From Rhynochetos jubatus (lineage: Eukaryota; Chordata; Aves; Eurypygiformes; Rhynochetidae), in NCBI GenBank assembly GCA_027574665.1, contig CM050657.1:14954404-15018403 (forward strand): DNA of 64,000 bases, in the 5' to 3' direction. The position numbers and the translations under genes were made by a program. The notes below the pieces were generated by a model. The model worked only from the letters and a program-made list of their open reading frames with translations. It made no database searches and was not told the origin of the DNA. Below are positions 1-13,381 of this stretch, piece after piece. Position 1 is the stretch's first letter. Each line of letters begins with the position of its first letter.

Positions 1-647
1 AGGAACAAGCCGTCATGTACCTTTCGGTTACAAAACTTGAAAATACTTTAGTTCCATTGTAACACTTGCAAAATACTGCGTTTAAAAGCTTGCGATAGGA
101 AAATCATTTCAAATTTCCGACTGTTTCAGTAAAACGTTTTTTCTCCATTTTTTGATGGCCTCTGTTCACAGGCTGAGAAGCTGTTTTGACGAAGGACGGA
201 GCTGAGATTGCTGGAAATTGATATATTGATGTCCAGCCACCATTCACGCGTTTTCTGTCGACCGAAAAGTCAAAGAACCTACTAACGGCTAGGAGAGAGT
301 GCACCTAAACCACAGCACCTTGCCAAAGGGCAGCCCTGGAGACAGCCGCAGCGTAGGGGCACTGCAGGAAGAGATAGGACACTAGTTCCTGTCAGCAGCC
401 AGGAAAGCCCTCAGAAGCCTTGCTAAATGCATCTGCGGTACCAGAGACGCACGAATATCAGGAGCTCTCGATCACGGTTGCTTCTCAACTAAATGAACAA
501 TTAAACCAAAGAAACTGAAAAAGGACAGTGTTTTGAGAATCACTAGCTGCGGTGGCTCCAGTGGCTAAAAGGTTATGACAAATCTGTTTTCAGAACCGTT
601 CCAAGTGTACCAGACATCGGTCATCCAGACACGCGGCGTATTTGTAC

Positions 648-3600
648 CTTTGGAACGGGAAATCCCAGCAGCTCTGTGTCCTTCACGCTCTGTCTGGGAA
701 GTGCAATTAAGATTATGTTACTGTATCGCTGGATCTCGTGAATTACAGCGTTTGTATAGGGCAGCTTTTTTCTGTCCTCGTAGCAAATTGAGTGGGAACA
801 ACCCAGGACAGCATCCAACTCCTTCTGGACTTTCTCTAAGGAGGAATATTCAGCTTTAAACATACAACAAGCAACCCACAAACTCTCTACGTGTGATTTT
901 CCCTATTGCTTTTTACAGCAAGAATAGCGTCCAGCAAGATAAAAAAGACGTTTTATAAATTAAGAATGCCTTCCGTACAGATGGCCCCAATAAAATTTGA
1001 CATGGAAGCGGTGTACAGGTTGCACACCCACGTAATGCTTCAAAAGTAATTGTAGTAGACAAAGTTGTTCTGTAAGAATATTTAGGTTCCTGTTACATTT
1101 ACTGCTCTGAGGTAGTTTATAAAAATACTCATTAATATTTATTTTTACAGGCAAGGAATCAACTGGAAAATGAAATACTGATCGTGTCTTAGGAGACCAG
1201 TTTAATATCTGATCAAGGATTGGTCTTCACCCAGAACCACATAGATTTTGCTCATCATCTGCGGATGGCCTAATTGCTATTCTGTAATTACCTGCCTCGG
1301 GAAGCACTTACACAAATTCATTTTTCTAAAGGGCTGGTTTTATTTTGTCACTTACAATCTGAGGTAAAAGGGTAATTTCTGATTAATGCCCGAGCTGAAA
1401 TGGTCTGATTAATACTACAGCCTTTATCATCGCAATTAGATTGACCCTTGCATCAGGGAACTTAAGACTGCTTTTATGTATGCTGAGAGGGTGAAAGATC
1501 ATGTTGTGAAAATTCAGCGTGTGCAAGCCGGTCTCAAATTTTGAAGAGCTGTTACGTAACAACAATGGGAGATCCTTTCTCCTTACCGCTGTCTCCATTT
1601 TCTTCTTGCCAGCCTCCTGCTGTGCCTGGTATCCAGCTTAAACTCCCAAATATGAGACCTTTGAAGCAATTTTACACCTTTAAATCCTTTCTGCGCTGTA
1701 CACTCTGACTCTGTCTTTTCACTTATTTTACTCTGCCAACCTATAACTTTCTTCTGTGAGTATCTCTATTCAAAGCACACAGTTTCAAGCTACTCACCCC
1801 AATCTTTTTTTATGTATCTATTGATATGTAGATATCTGTGTTGGAAGTGTTAAGCTTCACGGAATAACCGCACATATTAGCAACCTCCCACTGCACTGAA
1901 ATGCTTTCTGCTGCAAAGCAGCCAGGAACACATCAAAGAGTAGCCTCCTGGGTTGAAAAGAATGACCTGGAGACTCCACCTTGTCCTCAGTGGAAGTCTA
2001 ATCATTACCGTCAGTGGAAAGGCAACGCTGCAATTTATCTCCTCTGAGACTAGACCCCTCCACCCCGGGCAGACGGATCACACCCTGCACTCTGTAGAGA
2101 CCTCTTAAAAATCAAACTGAAAATGACTGGCCTGTGTGTTAGAAAGGATACAACAAGAAACAGATGCATGCAGTTCACCAGATTCATACCCTCCTAATTA
2201 GCTCCTCTACTATTCTTTGAACAAGCTCTACTGCTATTTGAACATGTATCATTTCTAAAAGGCTGCAGAACTGTTTGGCCGTGCTTACCTTGAACATCAG
2301 GATAAACCACCATATAGAGCAATGCCCAACGTAAAGTGGTGGCTGTAGTTTCTGTACCTGCCAGAAAGAGGTCAAAAATAGTCTGCATCAAATTTTCTTC
2401 ATCATAAGTAGCATCAGCATCTCCTTTAGTCTGCAGATATGAATTGGAAAGATCAAGTTATGGCACACACAAAAAAAGAAGTAAACCACCTTGCATCACA
2501 GGAATATGCACCAACACTATCCAAAATGGAAAAAAAATAAAAATCAAAGGGCTAGAAAATAAAACTTCCTGAATAATATGAAGATGTCCTAATATTCTCC
2601 TATACTTTTGTCAATCTATCCTGTCCACATACACATTTTGTTCTTCAGCCATGACAAAGTTATTAATTGTACATGCTTCCTACTCCTGCTGCACAACCCA
2701 TCATGAGTAATTTCTAGCTGTACCTTAACCATATGCAGATCTATTATTATTGTGGTTATAGATAATCTACCTGTAAATCTACTTACATGGATACTTCATC
2801 CTCCTCCTGCCATCTCTTAGTGTCAGCTTTTTAAAAATTCATCTATCAATCATCTACAAGCTTTTCCATGGAGAAATTGCATACTTCTGAATTTATGTTG
2901 GGCATCACTGTAATCAAAGGAGCACTTAAAATCCCCTGCAGTTAGTGGAGCGCAAGAAGAGTTCAGAGATACTCACCTTAGCTATCTCATCCAAATAGTA
3001 ATCAATAAAATCTTGATTTTCATCTGGTTTTCCTTTTTCTTTGTGGCTTTCAAGTTCCTTTGCTAATAGAGCATTCACAAAATTTATGCTGGATTTAGCC
3101 TTTTTAGCTGATGTTAGGAAATGTCTTGCAAGCCAGGGAAATAGTTCATGCACCTGTAAAAGACATATTTTAGATATGTGGTATTACTGACATCAGCAAG
3201 CTAAATTTGAATACTGATACAGGCACTAGGGTGGTGGAAGAAGCAAATGAAAGACACTGACGACTGCATCTTCATCATTACATTGAAGGGATGGTGCCTA
3301 TCCCATGGTTCCTTAAATCCTTTCTTAACCCCATTTTTCCCTGCAGCAGAGTTTCTCTTAGTTTTATGCTCCAAGTTTTCCATTGTGAGGTACAAAGAAT
3401 AAACGAAGCTCCTCTGTACCCCAGTTCTTTGCTAGGCTGAACTTCAGCCTTCTCATAGATAAGGAGCAAACACATCACGTCTGTGTGATCTGCAAAACGA
3501 CCTGATGAAGTAGAAATAGAGCAGCGTGGATTCCCTACTGTTTATTCCTTGTTCTAAACCTGCCCACGTTCTTGCACTGACACCATTATCAAATCACATC

Positions 3601-6600
3601 TCAGCAGCAAAGAAACAAAACACTTTTGACATGGATTCCATTCCTCTGCTCATTTCCCTTTCTTTTTTCCCCTTTTACAGACTGCACCACGTCCTTCCAG
3701 TTCACAGAATTACCGCAGCTTAAATGATGCGTGAGGTCATACCGCTAGGGCTCACCTGCGTCAATGGCAGCTGCATTACAGCGATTTATCTTCCCACAAA
3801 CCTACTCAGATTCCTGGCTGGTACTTCTTCATCCTTTTGCTTCAAAGTACCCTGTCCACTTACCAGGAAAACAGAAAACCTTACAGCCCACAGTTACGGG
3901 GTTGTACATCACTGTGAAAGCACCGAGGAGAGCAGGGCAGAATGAAATACTGGACTAGGATGTTTTGTTAGCTGTGGACAAGCTATAATGAGTTTTTAAG
4001 GACAGCTCATACAAATACCTTTGCATGAGGACAAGGGGTAATGGTTTTAAACTAAAAGAGGATAGATTTAGTTGAGATATAAAGAAGAAATTTTTTACAA
4101 TGAGGGTGGTGAAGCCCTGGCACAGGTTGCCCAGAGAGGTGGGAGATGTCCCATCCCTGGAAACATTCAAGGTTGGGTTGGACAGGGCCCTGAGCAACCT
4201 GAGCTAGTTGATCCGCCCCCCCTGCAGTGAGCAATGGCCTTTAAGGTCCCTTCCAACCTGAACTATGCTATGACCAATATTACTCTTCACATTTGTTGAC
4301 AGTCATATGATTTCGTATAGTGAAAAAAGCCACTTTGTCCTACAGAATTTAAGATAAGCCTATTTCAGAACGTTTCAGGTATTTTTACCTGTGTTTTACT
4401 CCTGAGTTTCTGTTAGTTTCAAACACTGGGGTTGTGCGGGTAGCGCTTTGCCAAGGAAGCCCTTTGTACACCTCCCAGACCGGTAGCAAGCCTATACGTA
4501 TCCGTCCCTGTCCACCAGACATGGGAAATTTCTGTGCTACGGTGAAGCGTAAACAACTGAAACAAGTTCTGAACTAGGCATCTGGAGTTACTGTTCTGCT
4601 CCCTGCTCCAGCAACTTCAGGCGCGCTGGAGGTGTTTATTTTTGTTATAAAAGTAACAAGCGAGTTGCCTCTGTCATTATCAATATAAAGTAAACAAACA
4701 AACAAAAACATTTTCCTCACAAAAAAAGAGAAGCTGTTCCCGAATGCCGTTATGGTATCAATGGATTCAATCAAGCGGTGAAAATTTTCATCATCGTTAG
4801 AGAAGCGATGTCCAAAAATCACAGAACAAATCACATTTGAGACAGCTTGAACAACAGGCAGAGTGGGGTCCAGAGGTTTTCCTGTGAACACAGTGAACAG
4901 CATCCGCCATTAACGCTTACTGCTCCTGCTTTTCCGAGCGAAACGAGAGCTGGTAACATTCTATAAACGCTTCTGCTGTTAATTTAGATTGCTAGGTGGC
5001 AAATTGCAATTTATTGGTAAAAGGCTTGAGTAAAAAGTAACTTCAGACATCTAAAAAACACGGTTGGTTTAAAAAAGGCAAGACTGCTGGTGGGAATGGT
5101 AGTGAAATCAGTAGTAGCAGCAGCTATAAGAACACCCAGATTTCACAGAACCTTGGCACCAGTAGATCTCATGCTTGTCAGTAACCAGGGTACAGAAAAG
5201 CTCAGCTGAGACGCTGTATGAATGAGGAGGTGAGTTGTGAAGAAACCCGCCTTCCGTTCTTTGCTCACATCCTTTACACCCGAATACCAGAATAACCGAG
5301 CGGGGCTGTCCACTCACCCCGTTATCCAGCAGCACCACCTGAGCAGAATCCTGCCGGGGCTGTGCAGCCTTGGCCAAAGCTTTCCGTGTTTTGCACCTTG
5401 TTGTCCTTCTCCGCGGAGGGTTGTGGGGTGTTGAGCTACTGACGTTGTGACTGTTTGCTCTCACCCTGGTTCTGTGACCGTGAGGAACGCAGAACCGAGA
5501 GGTGCTAACACTGACAGGGACCACAGCGTCTCGGTTCTGAGTTCATACCGAGGGGTTCCACACGTAGTACTTGCGCAAGGAAACGTGCCATGCAGATCAC
5601 GGGATACAGATCTTTGAGACCCAGCTCTGCAGGCACGCTTTAAACCCATTTTTGTAATCAAATCGTTTCAAAAGCTACAGGTGACCCATTCTTCAGCAAA
5701 ATCCCCGCCTGCACAGACTGCCCTGCATACTGAGTCACGTACCATTTGTTTTCCGGAAGTACTCCACCAGCTGACGGGCTTCCTCTTGTAGGCGATACTC
5801 CTGGTCTTTTTTCCCTACTCCCATTTTCCTCATCGTTGCAAGGCCAAAACGCCTCTGTTGCTTCCAGAGATGACCATTAGAGAACATAACACCTGGGATC
5901 GTAATGAACAAATGCTGGTAATGCTTTGTAAACTAATGGAATGGTACAGTTGATGTGCCAAAGAAGCATCTCTCTCACTCCAATTTCTCCAAATTTTTGC
6001 CAGCAGTCCAGCAGCATTCCTCTTTCCTCTCCTTTCTTCTTAGAGTTTAGCCATCTGTCCCTGTATAGAAACTCTTACTATGGCCATATTCTGCCATTAT
6101 TGTTCTGACAGAACCAAAACAAAGAAATGTTCATAAAACTCATTAAAATATTAACCTTTTTTCCACTGTAAATTAAGGACTTCAAGGCTCTACATCAGTT
6201 TGCAGAACCAGGGTTAAAATACGCAAAAAAAGAATTTGTGAAAGTAGTAATTACCATTTCCACGAGTCAAAGTATGAAAGCCACTGCCTCCTGGCCTTCC
6301 AGCAACATCTTCAGCGTGGGCAGTCAGTCCCTCCCTCACTGCCTGAAACCCTTGCAGGACAACGACAGGAACGTTTGAAAGCCATAAGGTGAAGACGTTG
6401 CCGTGAATTTTGGCCATCTGTACAACAGAGCAGCGTCAGGACAGCACGGGTGAGCAGCAGTACATTGAAATCAAGCAAGATGAACGAGATCTTTGCCCTT
6501 GGCAGATGCCCGGGGGATGATTGGCCTTGAGAAGAGAGCATCAGATCTATTCTTACATATAATATAGCTTGAAGTCAGGTTTCTGTCCAAAGTCCCTTTT

Positions 6601-7867
6601 ACCAGATGTTCCTAAAATGTCAGACAGCCGACACCGGCGATGTCTGTGCTGTTATTTATCACGACTCACAGCTCAAACACGGGACTGGTGGAGCACAAAA
6701 TCTTGCTGCCTGGGAACAAACTGGAGGGAGCGGATATGCACGTTGAGCAAAAAATTTATACACGTGTGCTTGCACATCTGTTTTCAACTTCATTTTTCTA
6801 AGGACTAAGTCACGGCTTTTGAAGTCTTGGGATGAGCAGTACTACCCTTCAGGTCTGAGAGGTCAGAAACAGAAACAGACACCACAGACATGCGCCGGCT
6901 GTAATTTTACGTTGTGGAGTCAAACTACTTTGCCCTGAAACATGCAACTTGGGAGAAGAAAACTGGCAGGACAGGGAAGAACCAGGGAAAAGGAAGGTTG
7001 AGAACAGAGCGAAAGCGAGGTGCTGTTGCTTATATATTGAAATACTAGACATTTAATACATATGTATGAGGAATACCAAACACTGGGATACAAATTCTAG
7101 AAGTGCTGTGCATCACAACTGGGCTTAGAAAAGAGTTTGCGCGTAGGCACGCTGAATCAGTTCAGCTACTTGAAACCTCAATCAGGCTCAGCAGACTGAA
7201 GTCTCTTGTGAAAATGTGACCAAATTGTATGTTAGAAAACCCACCATTATTCTAAGATCTCTTGAAAAAATTCTATTGAATAAATATTAATAAAAGAACC
7301 CTTTCTATCCTGGAAACACGTATGCACTCAGCAGCTATTTCATGAGGTGTTTAGAAACTGCCGGTGCAACAACAGTCCACGCACAGGTGTGCGAAAGACT
7401 GCACAAAATTAAAGACTCTGCTTTAAAATGTTCATTTTTCCTATGTGGTAAGACAGGAATATTATCATCAGTATTGTTTTGTTCATCTGCACCTAAGGCT
7501 CAATGATGTGTTCCATAGTAAGCTGGAAATTTTCATACCAAAACCCAGGTATTTTAATGATCCCCACCTATTTTCACACTTGTGCAATTTACAGTAAATC
7601 CCTCCGTAGCTCTCAAAATAAGACTATGTTAAACACTCACATTTCCTTTTCAATCCTCTTACAAGTCCATTAATTAATTGCCCCAAAAATACATACTTTT
7701 TTAAGGAGCTCATGATGAATTTGGAATTTCATCTGCAGCAGATTTCCGAAGAGGGGGTATGGAGTTGGCCCAGGAGGAAACTGTCTTCGCATCCATTGGA
7801 ATTGCAGAAACTGCAGCAAGAGCAGCGACACCACAAGAAAAACCAGCGCCGTGCTCACAGGTAACAT
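648..7867 (-). CDS. Cytochrome P450 family 2 gene A, exons 1-7 (3' end beyond window)
   Basis: ER-anchored heme monooxygenase of the CYP2 family; substrate unknown. Exons in coding order: 7697-7867, 6255-6417, 5743-5892, 4721-4881, 2977-3153, 2289-2430, 648-835. All joins keep phase, giving 384 residues without a stop. The N-terminus (from [13 protein letters not shown]) is a signal-anchor helix followed by the proline-rich hinge PPGPTPYP. C-helix WKQQR is in exon 3, the I-helix AGTETT lies near residues 298-303 and the K-helix EIQR near 355-358. Exon lengths 163/150/161/177/142/188 are the usual CYP2 sizes. Exons 8-9, with the heme-binding FxxGxRxC, are not found in bases 1-647 and must lie to the left, so function cannot be judged fully. 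It resembles genes B and C most; CYP2K-, CYP2AB- or CYP2J-like are all possible labels. Family assignment is firm, subfamily is not. Confidence 0.88.
4020..4275 (+). mobile_element. CR1 LINE 3' end, diverged
   Basis: Within intron 4 of gene A. Sense CR1 3' UTR: GACAAGGGGTAATGGTTTTA, then CAGGTTGCCCAGAGAGG and CCTTCCAACCTGAACTATGC. Confidence 0.93.
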
Positions 7868-10800
7868 TTCACTTCTGATTTACGAAGCTACGTTGTCTCT
7901 GAAAAGCTGCCGTACAGGCAGAGGACAGATCCACTTTATCTTACTTTGCTGGTACTTCTCTAAAAAGAACGTGTTGAGGCTTCGGTGTCTCTCAGTCCTC
8001 TCCTCTTTATCACTCTACTTCCCCATCCCAGAGAACGAAGTGTTGTTATTTTTAAGCATATATGACATCATTCCATTATATTGCAGCTAAATCTGACAAT
8101 CGTTGGCTCTTCAAGGGGTACCAAATGCAGGGTAATTATATGCCTCCTTGCGCCACGACAATTGCTGTGACAAAAACCCCTGCCCACAGTACTGGTTTCA
8201 CAAAAAGCCTCTTGCAAGAACAGAGAAATAAAAGCTTTTCCTGAGGGTTGGCTACACACCCAAGGCCAGTGGGATGAACGAAAAGCTGAGGCTCATCGGT
8301 AGCCATCACATGCATCAACCGTGTGCACTGCTCCTTCACCCACCTCGTTCTATTGCTTGAGCATGATGTTCTCTGCTATTCCTCTCCTATTTTGGGTTCC
8401 CTCACGGTTTAAATTGTAAGCTCTTTGGGAGACGGCTGGACCTTTCGGTTTTGTGCCTAAAGCACATAAACCAAAAAAAGACTCTAATCCGTCATTGGGT
8501 AACAAGAGTTTGATGGTTAGAATGGCGTAACACCTCCCTGTTCAGCTGCACAGATAAGTGGGGCCACAAGGTCTTTCATGACCAAGTAGAAAGCAAAATT
8601 TCTTCACCCCTCTCCAGCGGCCTCTCAGCTAATTCCCACCGTGTTGCCCGCAGCAGGAGTAAAGGTGACACACAACCGTCTGTGTGAGCTGCTTGCACAA
8701 GTGCTCCCCTCACCTGGGCAACTCCATTTGGGACCTGTGGATTGCTCTTCCCCTACGGAGGTAGAACCTGTGCATCTGCGAAGGGTGTCATTTGGGACAA
8801 CACAGCTTTGGCGCAGCTCAGCTCCGGCTCGGGAGCACCACTGGCTTGGACTCAGCTCCTCTGGCTTGGATGGGAGCATGCGGCACTCTGGGAAATCATC
8901 CAGATGGCTTAGCTGCTCACGTGCCAGGCTTACAGAGCTGGCACAGCTGAAAAAACCCAACACGGACAGTGATTCCTGCAGATTTTTGTCACTGCAATTG
9001 CTCTGGTTGACTGGCTGTTTGACATCCAGGAGATGTGCTTAACTTACTGGGATTTTCACCCCGGAGGTGCGCGAAACACCAGCCGCAGGTGCCCAACACT
9101 TGCACGCAGAGGGGCACCATCGAGGCTGGTATGACAGCTTCACCGCCCAGAGAGCCCACAGCCACGTCCAAGGGCACAGCTGTTATCCTGCAGACTCTCC
9201 TGCCCCCAGCCGCCCCGGGTGGGTGTTAGCCTGACCACAGGGACCAAGTCCACCACAAGTCATGCTCAAGATCTCTGCGGACCGCCCACAAAGCTTTCCA
9301 CCTTGGACGGTGGGAGACTCCGAGAGGATCAGCCCAGGATCCACACGTGTCCTGAACGGCACGGTCTCTGCTGGGCTCCGTACGGTCTCTGGCACACTAC
9401 ACGGACTGCAAGACCTATCGGTGACGTTTTTCCCCAGTGTCATTACCCTCAAAGGGTGAACAAAAACCAGATTCCACAGGTATCGCTGGGAGAAGGGATG
9501 TGAATGTCTCCGCGGCCCCTGAGGCTCGCCTGCCTTGCCCGCTGGCAGCCCCATCTGGCCCCTCCGTCCCTCTGAGCACTTCTGTCCGGTCACTCAGCAT
9601 CTCCCCCGTCTCTCCAGGCTCGCTCTGGCTTTGCCACACGTATTAGCCGTGTTCTGGTGACTGCAGCCCACGGCCTAGGCATGAACTGCTTGCACTTGGA
9701 CAGGCGGCTGCCAAACACCTTTGTCATGCCTTTGGGAGAAGGTGTTAAAGGGGTCACAACTTGCTTTCCTCTTCACACCGGATGGTGCTGGGGGACAGGG
9801 AAGCCTGGTAAGATGTGTGTATTTGCCACAGTTTCCATGAGTGAGAACTGAATGCCTGGGGAGGCAGGGGCTAGAGCTGGCTGACAGCTCAGCAGAACAG
9901 AATCGTAACCCTCTTGCCAGTGAATTCTCCTTTCCCTCTCCCCGGGAGAACTGCTGGCCCATTCTCTCCCCTTCCTTTCAGCTAGCAGAGAAAGGATCCG
10001 TTTGCCCTTTGCTTAGGCTTTTGAACCGACTCGCTGTGGCCTGTGCCCTACCAGCCTCACGGAAGCTTGTCAGCACCGCATTACTTACGTCCCATGCCCC
10101 AGATGCGGTTTCAGGACTAATCTCCACCTCCCACCCACAAAGCAGATAGCTGCTAGGGTGTCTGCCAGGCAAGCGAGCGCGGGAGCTCGCTCTCCCAGGA
10201 CAATAAAAGGATTTAAGGACACGTTCCCTATCCCACCTGCCTGCCAGCCTACCCTGAGCAGTGACGCTAGGAAAGCACATCTTTTTAGATACCATCTGAG
10301 AGAGCTGAACATCAACAGCTAAAGAGAAACAGGGCAGCAGAGGCACGCAAACAAAATTCGGCTCCTGAAGAGGACCAACACCTCCCATTACTTGTAAGGA
10401 GACAGTCTCCAGTACCCTGGATTCATGGCAGTCCTTGGTGAGAGCAGAGGTCCCTCCCCAGGATCACACCAGCCTTCTCCCTCCTCCTCTTCCCTCCTCT
10501 TGCGTCAGCTCACCACTGACTGCTTGGAAGCACAGCATGGGAGCTAGAGAAGGAAAAGGAAAGACCCTGTAGGAGCTGCCTTCTCTGCAAACAACCTGCC
10601 AAGACTGGGGATGGAAAGGGTCCTGCACCCAGCACCTTTCCTGGAGCCTGAAGTACCTGCTTGGTGCCACACAGGGTCTCTGTGCCCGGCAGCAGGACGT
10701 GCGTGGCCAGGGAAAGTCACAGGAGTGGGATGTGCTCCTCTGCTCTCCCCGGATTTACGAGCGAGGGCAGGTATCTTGCTGGAGAGAGAGGAAGAGCATC

Positions 10801-11379
10801 CCTGCTCTGCCCCTCAACTCTGACACTGACCTTCGGCCTGTACTTCTAACAAGCAGTGAGAGCAGCCACATTCACCATCCCTCCGCAGCCCTGAGACCGA
10901 TGTCTTGGCCTTACCAGGACACGTGCCTGCCCCTAAAGTCAGGCCCAGAAGAGCGGTACTGCCCGGGCTGGAAGCACACTTGAGGGCACACAGGGGGTGC
11001 TGAGCCCGGCCATGGGGGGCGCTGGGCAAAAAAGGTTTCCCCAGAGTAGGCACAGACCACACCGATCGCTCACCCCGTCTTGGTACCAGCCTTGAGAAGG
11101 TCAACCTCCAGGAGCTGTCCCAGATCCATCCTTCTCTAGGGGAGACCTTGGTGCTTCCACGCCCAGGGGAGGCAAGCATTGCCAGGAGCTCCAGGGCAGG
11201 AGCCGGCCGTGAGCTGCAGCCTTGCTAAGACGAGCAGAAACAACAGAGAGATGGGGCTGCAACACAGCACACACGCAAAAAAAAGGCAAGGTGAGAAACT
11301 GAGGTATAAACAATAGCAGTGAAAACTGGCACAAACGTGTGCTAACCTCAGATGTCCATTGCAGCTGGTTTGGGCTGTG
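7868..11379. other. Intergenic, GC-rich block without a recognised gene
   Basis: Upstream of gene A. From about 8600 to 11350 base composition is visibly richer in G+C and CpG than the flanks, so long open frames occur on both strands, but none resembles a known protein or shows a consistent exon pattern. I see no CR1 here. It could hold an unrecognised old retroelement body or a regulatory CpG-rich stretch. Confidence 0.4.
8047..8055 (-). promoter_or_regulatory. TATA-like element of CYP2 gene A
   Basis: On the minus strand this reads TTAAAAATA, about 180 nt upstream of the gene A ATG. The following 5' leader contains a CTCTGGGAT tract that resembles the leader of gene B, where a similar element sits at the same distance. 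Promoter function is inferred. Confidence 0.35.
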
Positions 11380-11932
11380 GTAGAGCCTTTAAATTGCTGT
11401 AACCCGGGATCGGAGTTGCATATTACAGGGATTGCTATAGCAAGAAACCCTTCTTTCTAGCCAGGCCGGAGAGGAGTTCATTGCAATGTTAAAGCCTAGA
11501 ACCTGGCCCAAAGGGACCAGGGGTGGAGATTGTCACAGGAATACCTTTAAATTGCCGTAACGTGGGATTTGGGTTGCATGTTACGGGAATTACTGGAGCA
11601 GGAACCACCTGAACCAACGAAGGAGAAGCTTTACAAGAAGCAGTGCAAGCAAATGTTACAGTGACGCGACCTGAGCTGGCTTTGGTGCCCAGTAACTCCA
11701 CGCAACACAGCCCCTTGCCCATCCTGAGTGATCACCATGAGAGATGGAGCCCAAAGCCACGGGCTGCTGAACTCAGCGCTCATGGTACAGACATTTTACA
11801 GGGGTGGCCCGTAGACTGGGGGCATGACGTGTGTAACTCACAGGGTGGGAAGGGGGAGGTGAGTAATGAGGTTGTGTTGGAGATTGTGGGACCTGAGCAT
11901 GGCATCAACGATGTGGAATAAAGGGCGGAGAA
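11380..11932 (+). mobile_element. ERV internal 3' region, remnant
   Basis: Non-coding-looking stretch that ends in a purine-rich tract (AAAGGGCGGAGAA) immediately before the TGTG start of an LTR, as expected for the polypurine tract of a provirus. It contains a duplicated motif beginning CCTTTAAATTGC at about 11388 and 11551. No intact retroviral reading frame is present. The ERVL-like assignment is from memory of avian repeats and is tentative. Confidence 0.5.
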
Positions 11933-12262
11933 TGTGCTGGTTTTGGCTGGAACAGAGTTAATTTTCTTCACAGTAACCAGCATGAGGCTATGGTTAGGAT
12001 TTGGGCTGGAAACTGTTGATAACACAGGGATGTTCGTGTCACTGCTGAGCAGTGCTGACACAGGGTCAAGGCCTCTTCTGCTCCTCACCCCACCCCACCA
12101 GCGAGTGGCCTGGGGGTGCACAAGAGGTTGGGAGGGGACACAGCCGGGACAGCTGACCCCAACTGACCAGAGGGACAATCCCCATCATATGACGTCGTGC
12201 TCAGCACACAGAGCTGGGGGAAGAAGGAGGGACATTCAGAGTGATGGGATTTGTCTACCCAA
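11933..12262 (+). mobile_element. Avian ERV LTR, 3'-truncated
   Basis: Starts TGTGCTGGTTTTGGCTGGAA and runs to TTTGTCTACCCAAGTA. The central part is almost identical to 52386-52615 (shared block from GGGATGTTCGTGTCACTGCT). The 3' part seen in the second copy is missing here. The open frame across it is incidental. Two copies in one window support a repeat; the family name is not certain. Confidence 0.75.
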
Positions 12263-13381
12263 GTAGAATTTACTGTCACAACCAAGAGCAAGTGTTCTTT
12301 GTTTAAAACATAGTGTTCTTCTCATATGTTTCTAGATCTTCTCCTCAGTGTATTTATACTTGAGTTTGATATTTCTAAGAATTGTTTTATCCAACCCCCA
12401 ACAAATGTTACAGCCCCAAAGTAGGAAGAACTGAAAGGAATAGAAAATGCAGGAGAAGTGCTGCAGGAGGCAAACAACAAAAATCAGTTTCTCCCGCCCG
12501 GTACCTCCTTTGCAGTCGCCAGGCTTTGCTTCCCAGGACTGCAGTCAGTCCCTTTAACTGTCCTTTCCGGCACCGATAAAGAGACACGGCTGACCAAGAC
12601 TGCTGCCCACCACTGTCGTTACAGGCTCGCCGCGTGACAGGACTGCCTCGCCCATAGAACCGCCTCTCAAATGCGCCACAGCAATACAGGAAAAACAAAC
12701 CCACGACACCGCCAGGCCAGCCCGCCGGCCCGTTACCGTTCACACCACTTTGCTTCACCAGCACGGGGGGCCCCTCTGCAATTCTTCACCGGGGAATACA
12801 CGGGCTTGGCCTTCGCTTGCAGCCTGAGTCACTAGCCTCGCGCTCAAAGGAAGGGTCGCCTCGCTGCAGCTCTGCCACCCCCAGACCCAAGCTATCACCT
12901 GCACACGGCTCCCAGCCCAACAGGCAAACCAGCTGGCTCACACCTAGCTCCCGCGTCCCTCCATGTTCCCCCACGCAACTATACCGGGGGGCTCTGGCAG
13001 TGCCCAGAGCCACCGCCTCTGGGAAGAGCATTTCTACACCCCCTCTAGATTTGAGAAGGCATGGGAAGGGGGGAAGCCCCCCCAGCGCCTGGCTTCAATG
13101 CTCCTTCTCCCTCCAGTGAGATTCCTGCTGAGTTTCTCCGAAGACCAGACACCGTAATAATTTTCTGCATTTATTTCATTTGTAATAAAGCAGAGAAAAA
13201 AAACAATGTACAGAGATTTTCCAGACACAGGAAAACCAGACTCTTCCTCAAGGCCAGCTTCCCAGACATACAACACAACAAGGGCAGACTCACACTGAAC
13301 TCGAGCTAGAAAGGAAAGACACGAAAGAACAGCCCACCAGCAAACCTGTGGCAGTTTCTCCTATCTGTACTGCCCCGCAGC
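12263..13381. other. Intergenic and 3' flank of gene B
   Basis: Contains no recognised gene. The part near 13170-13381 is the likely 3' UTR of gene B on the minus strand. Confidence 0.5.
13170..13175 (-). terminator. Polyadenylation signal of CYP2 gene B
   Basis: Minus-strand AATAAA, 207 nt past the stop codon, followed by a GT-rich stretch (GGTGTCTGGTC) typical of a cleavage/polyadenylation downstream element. Confidence 0.6.
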
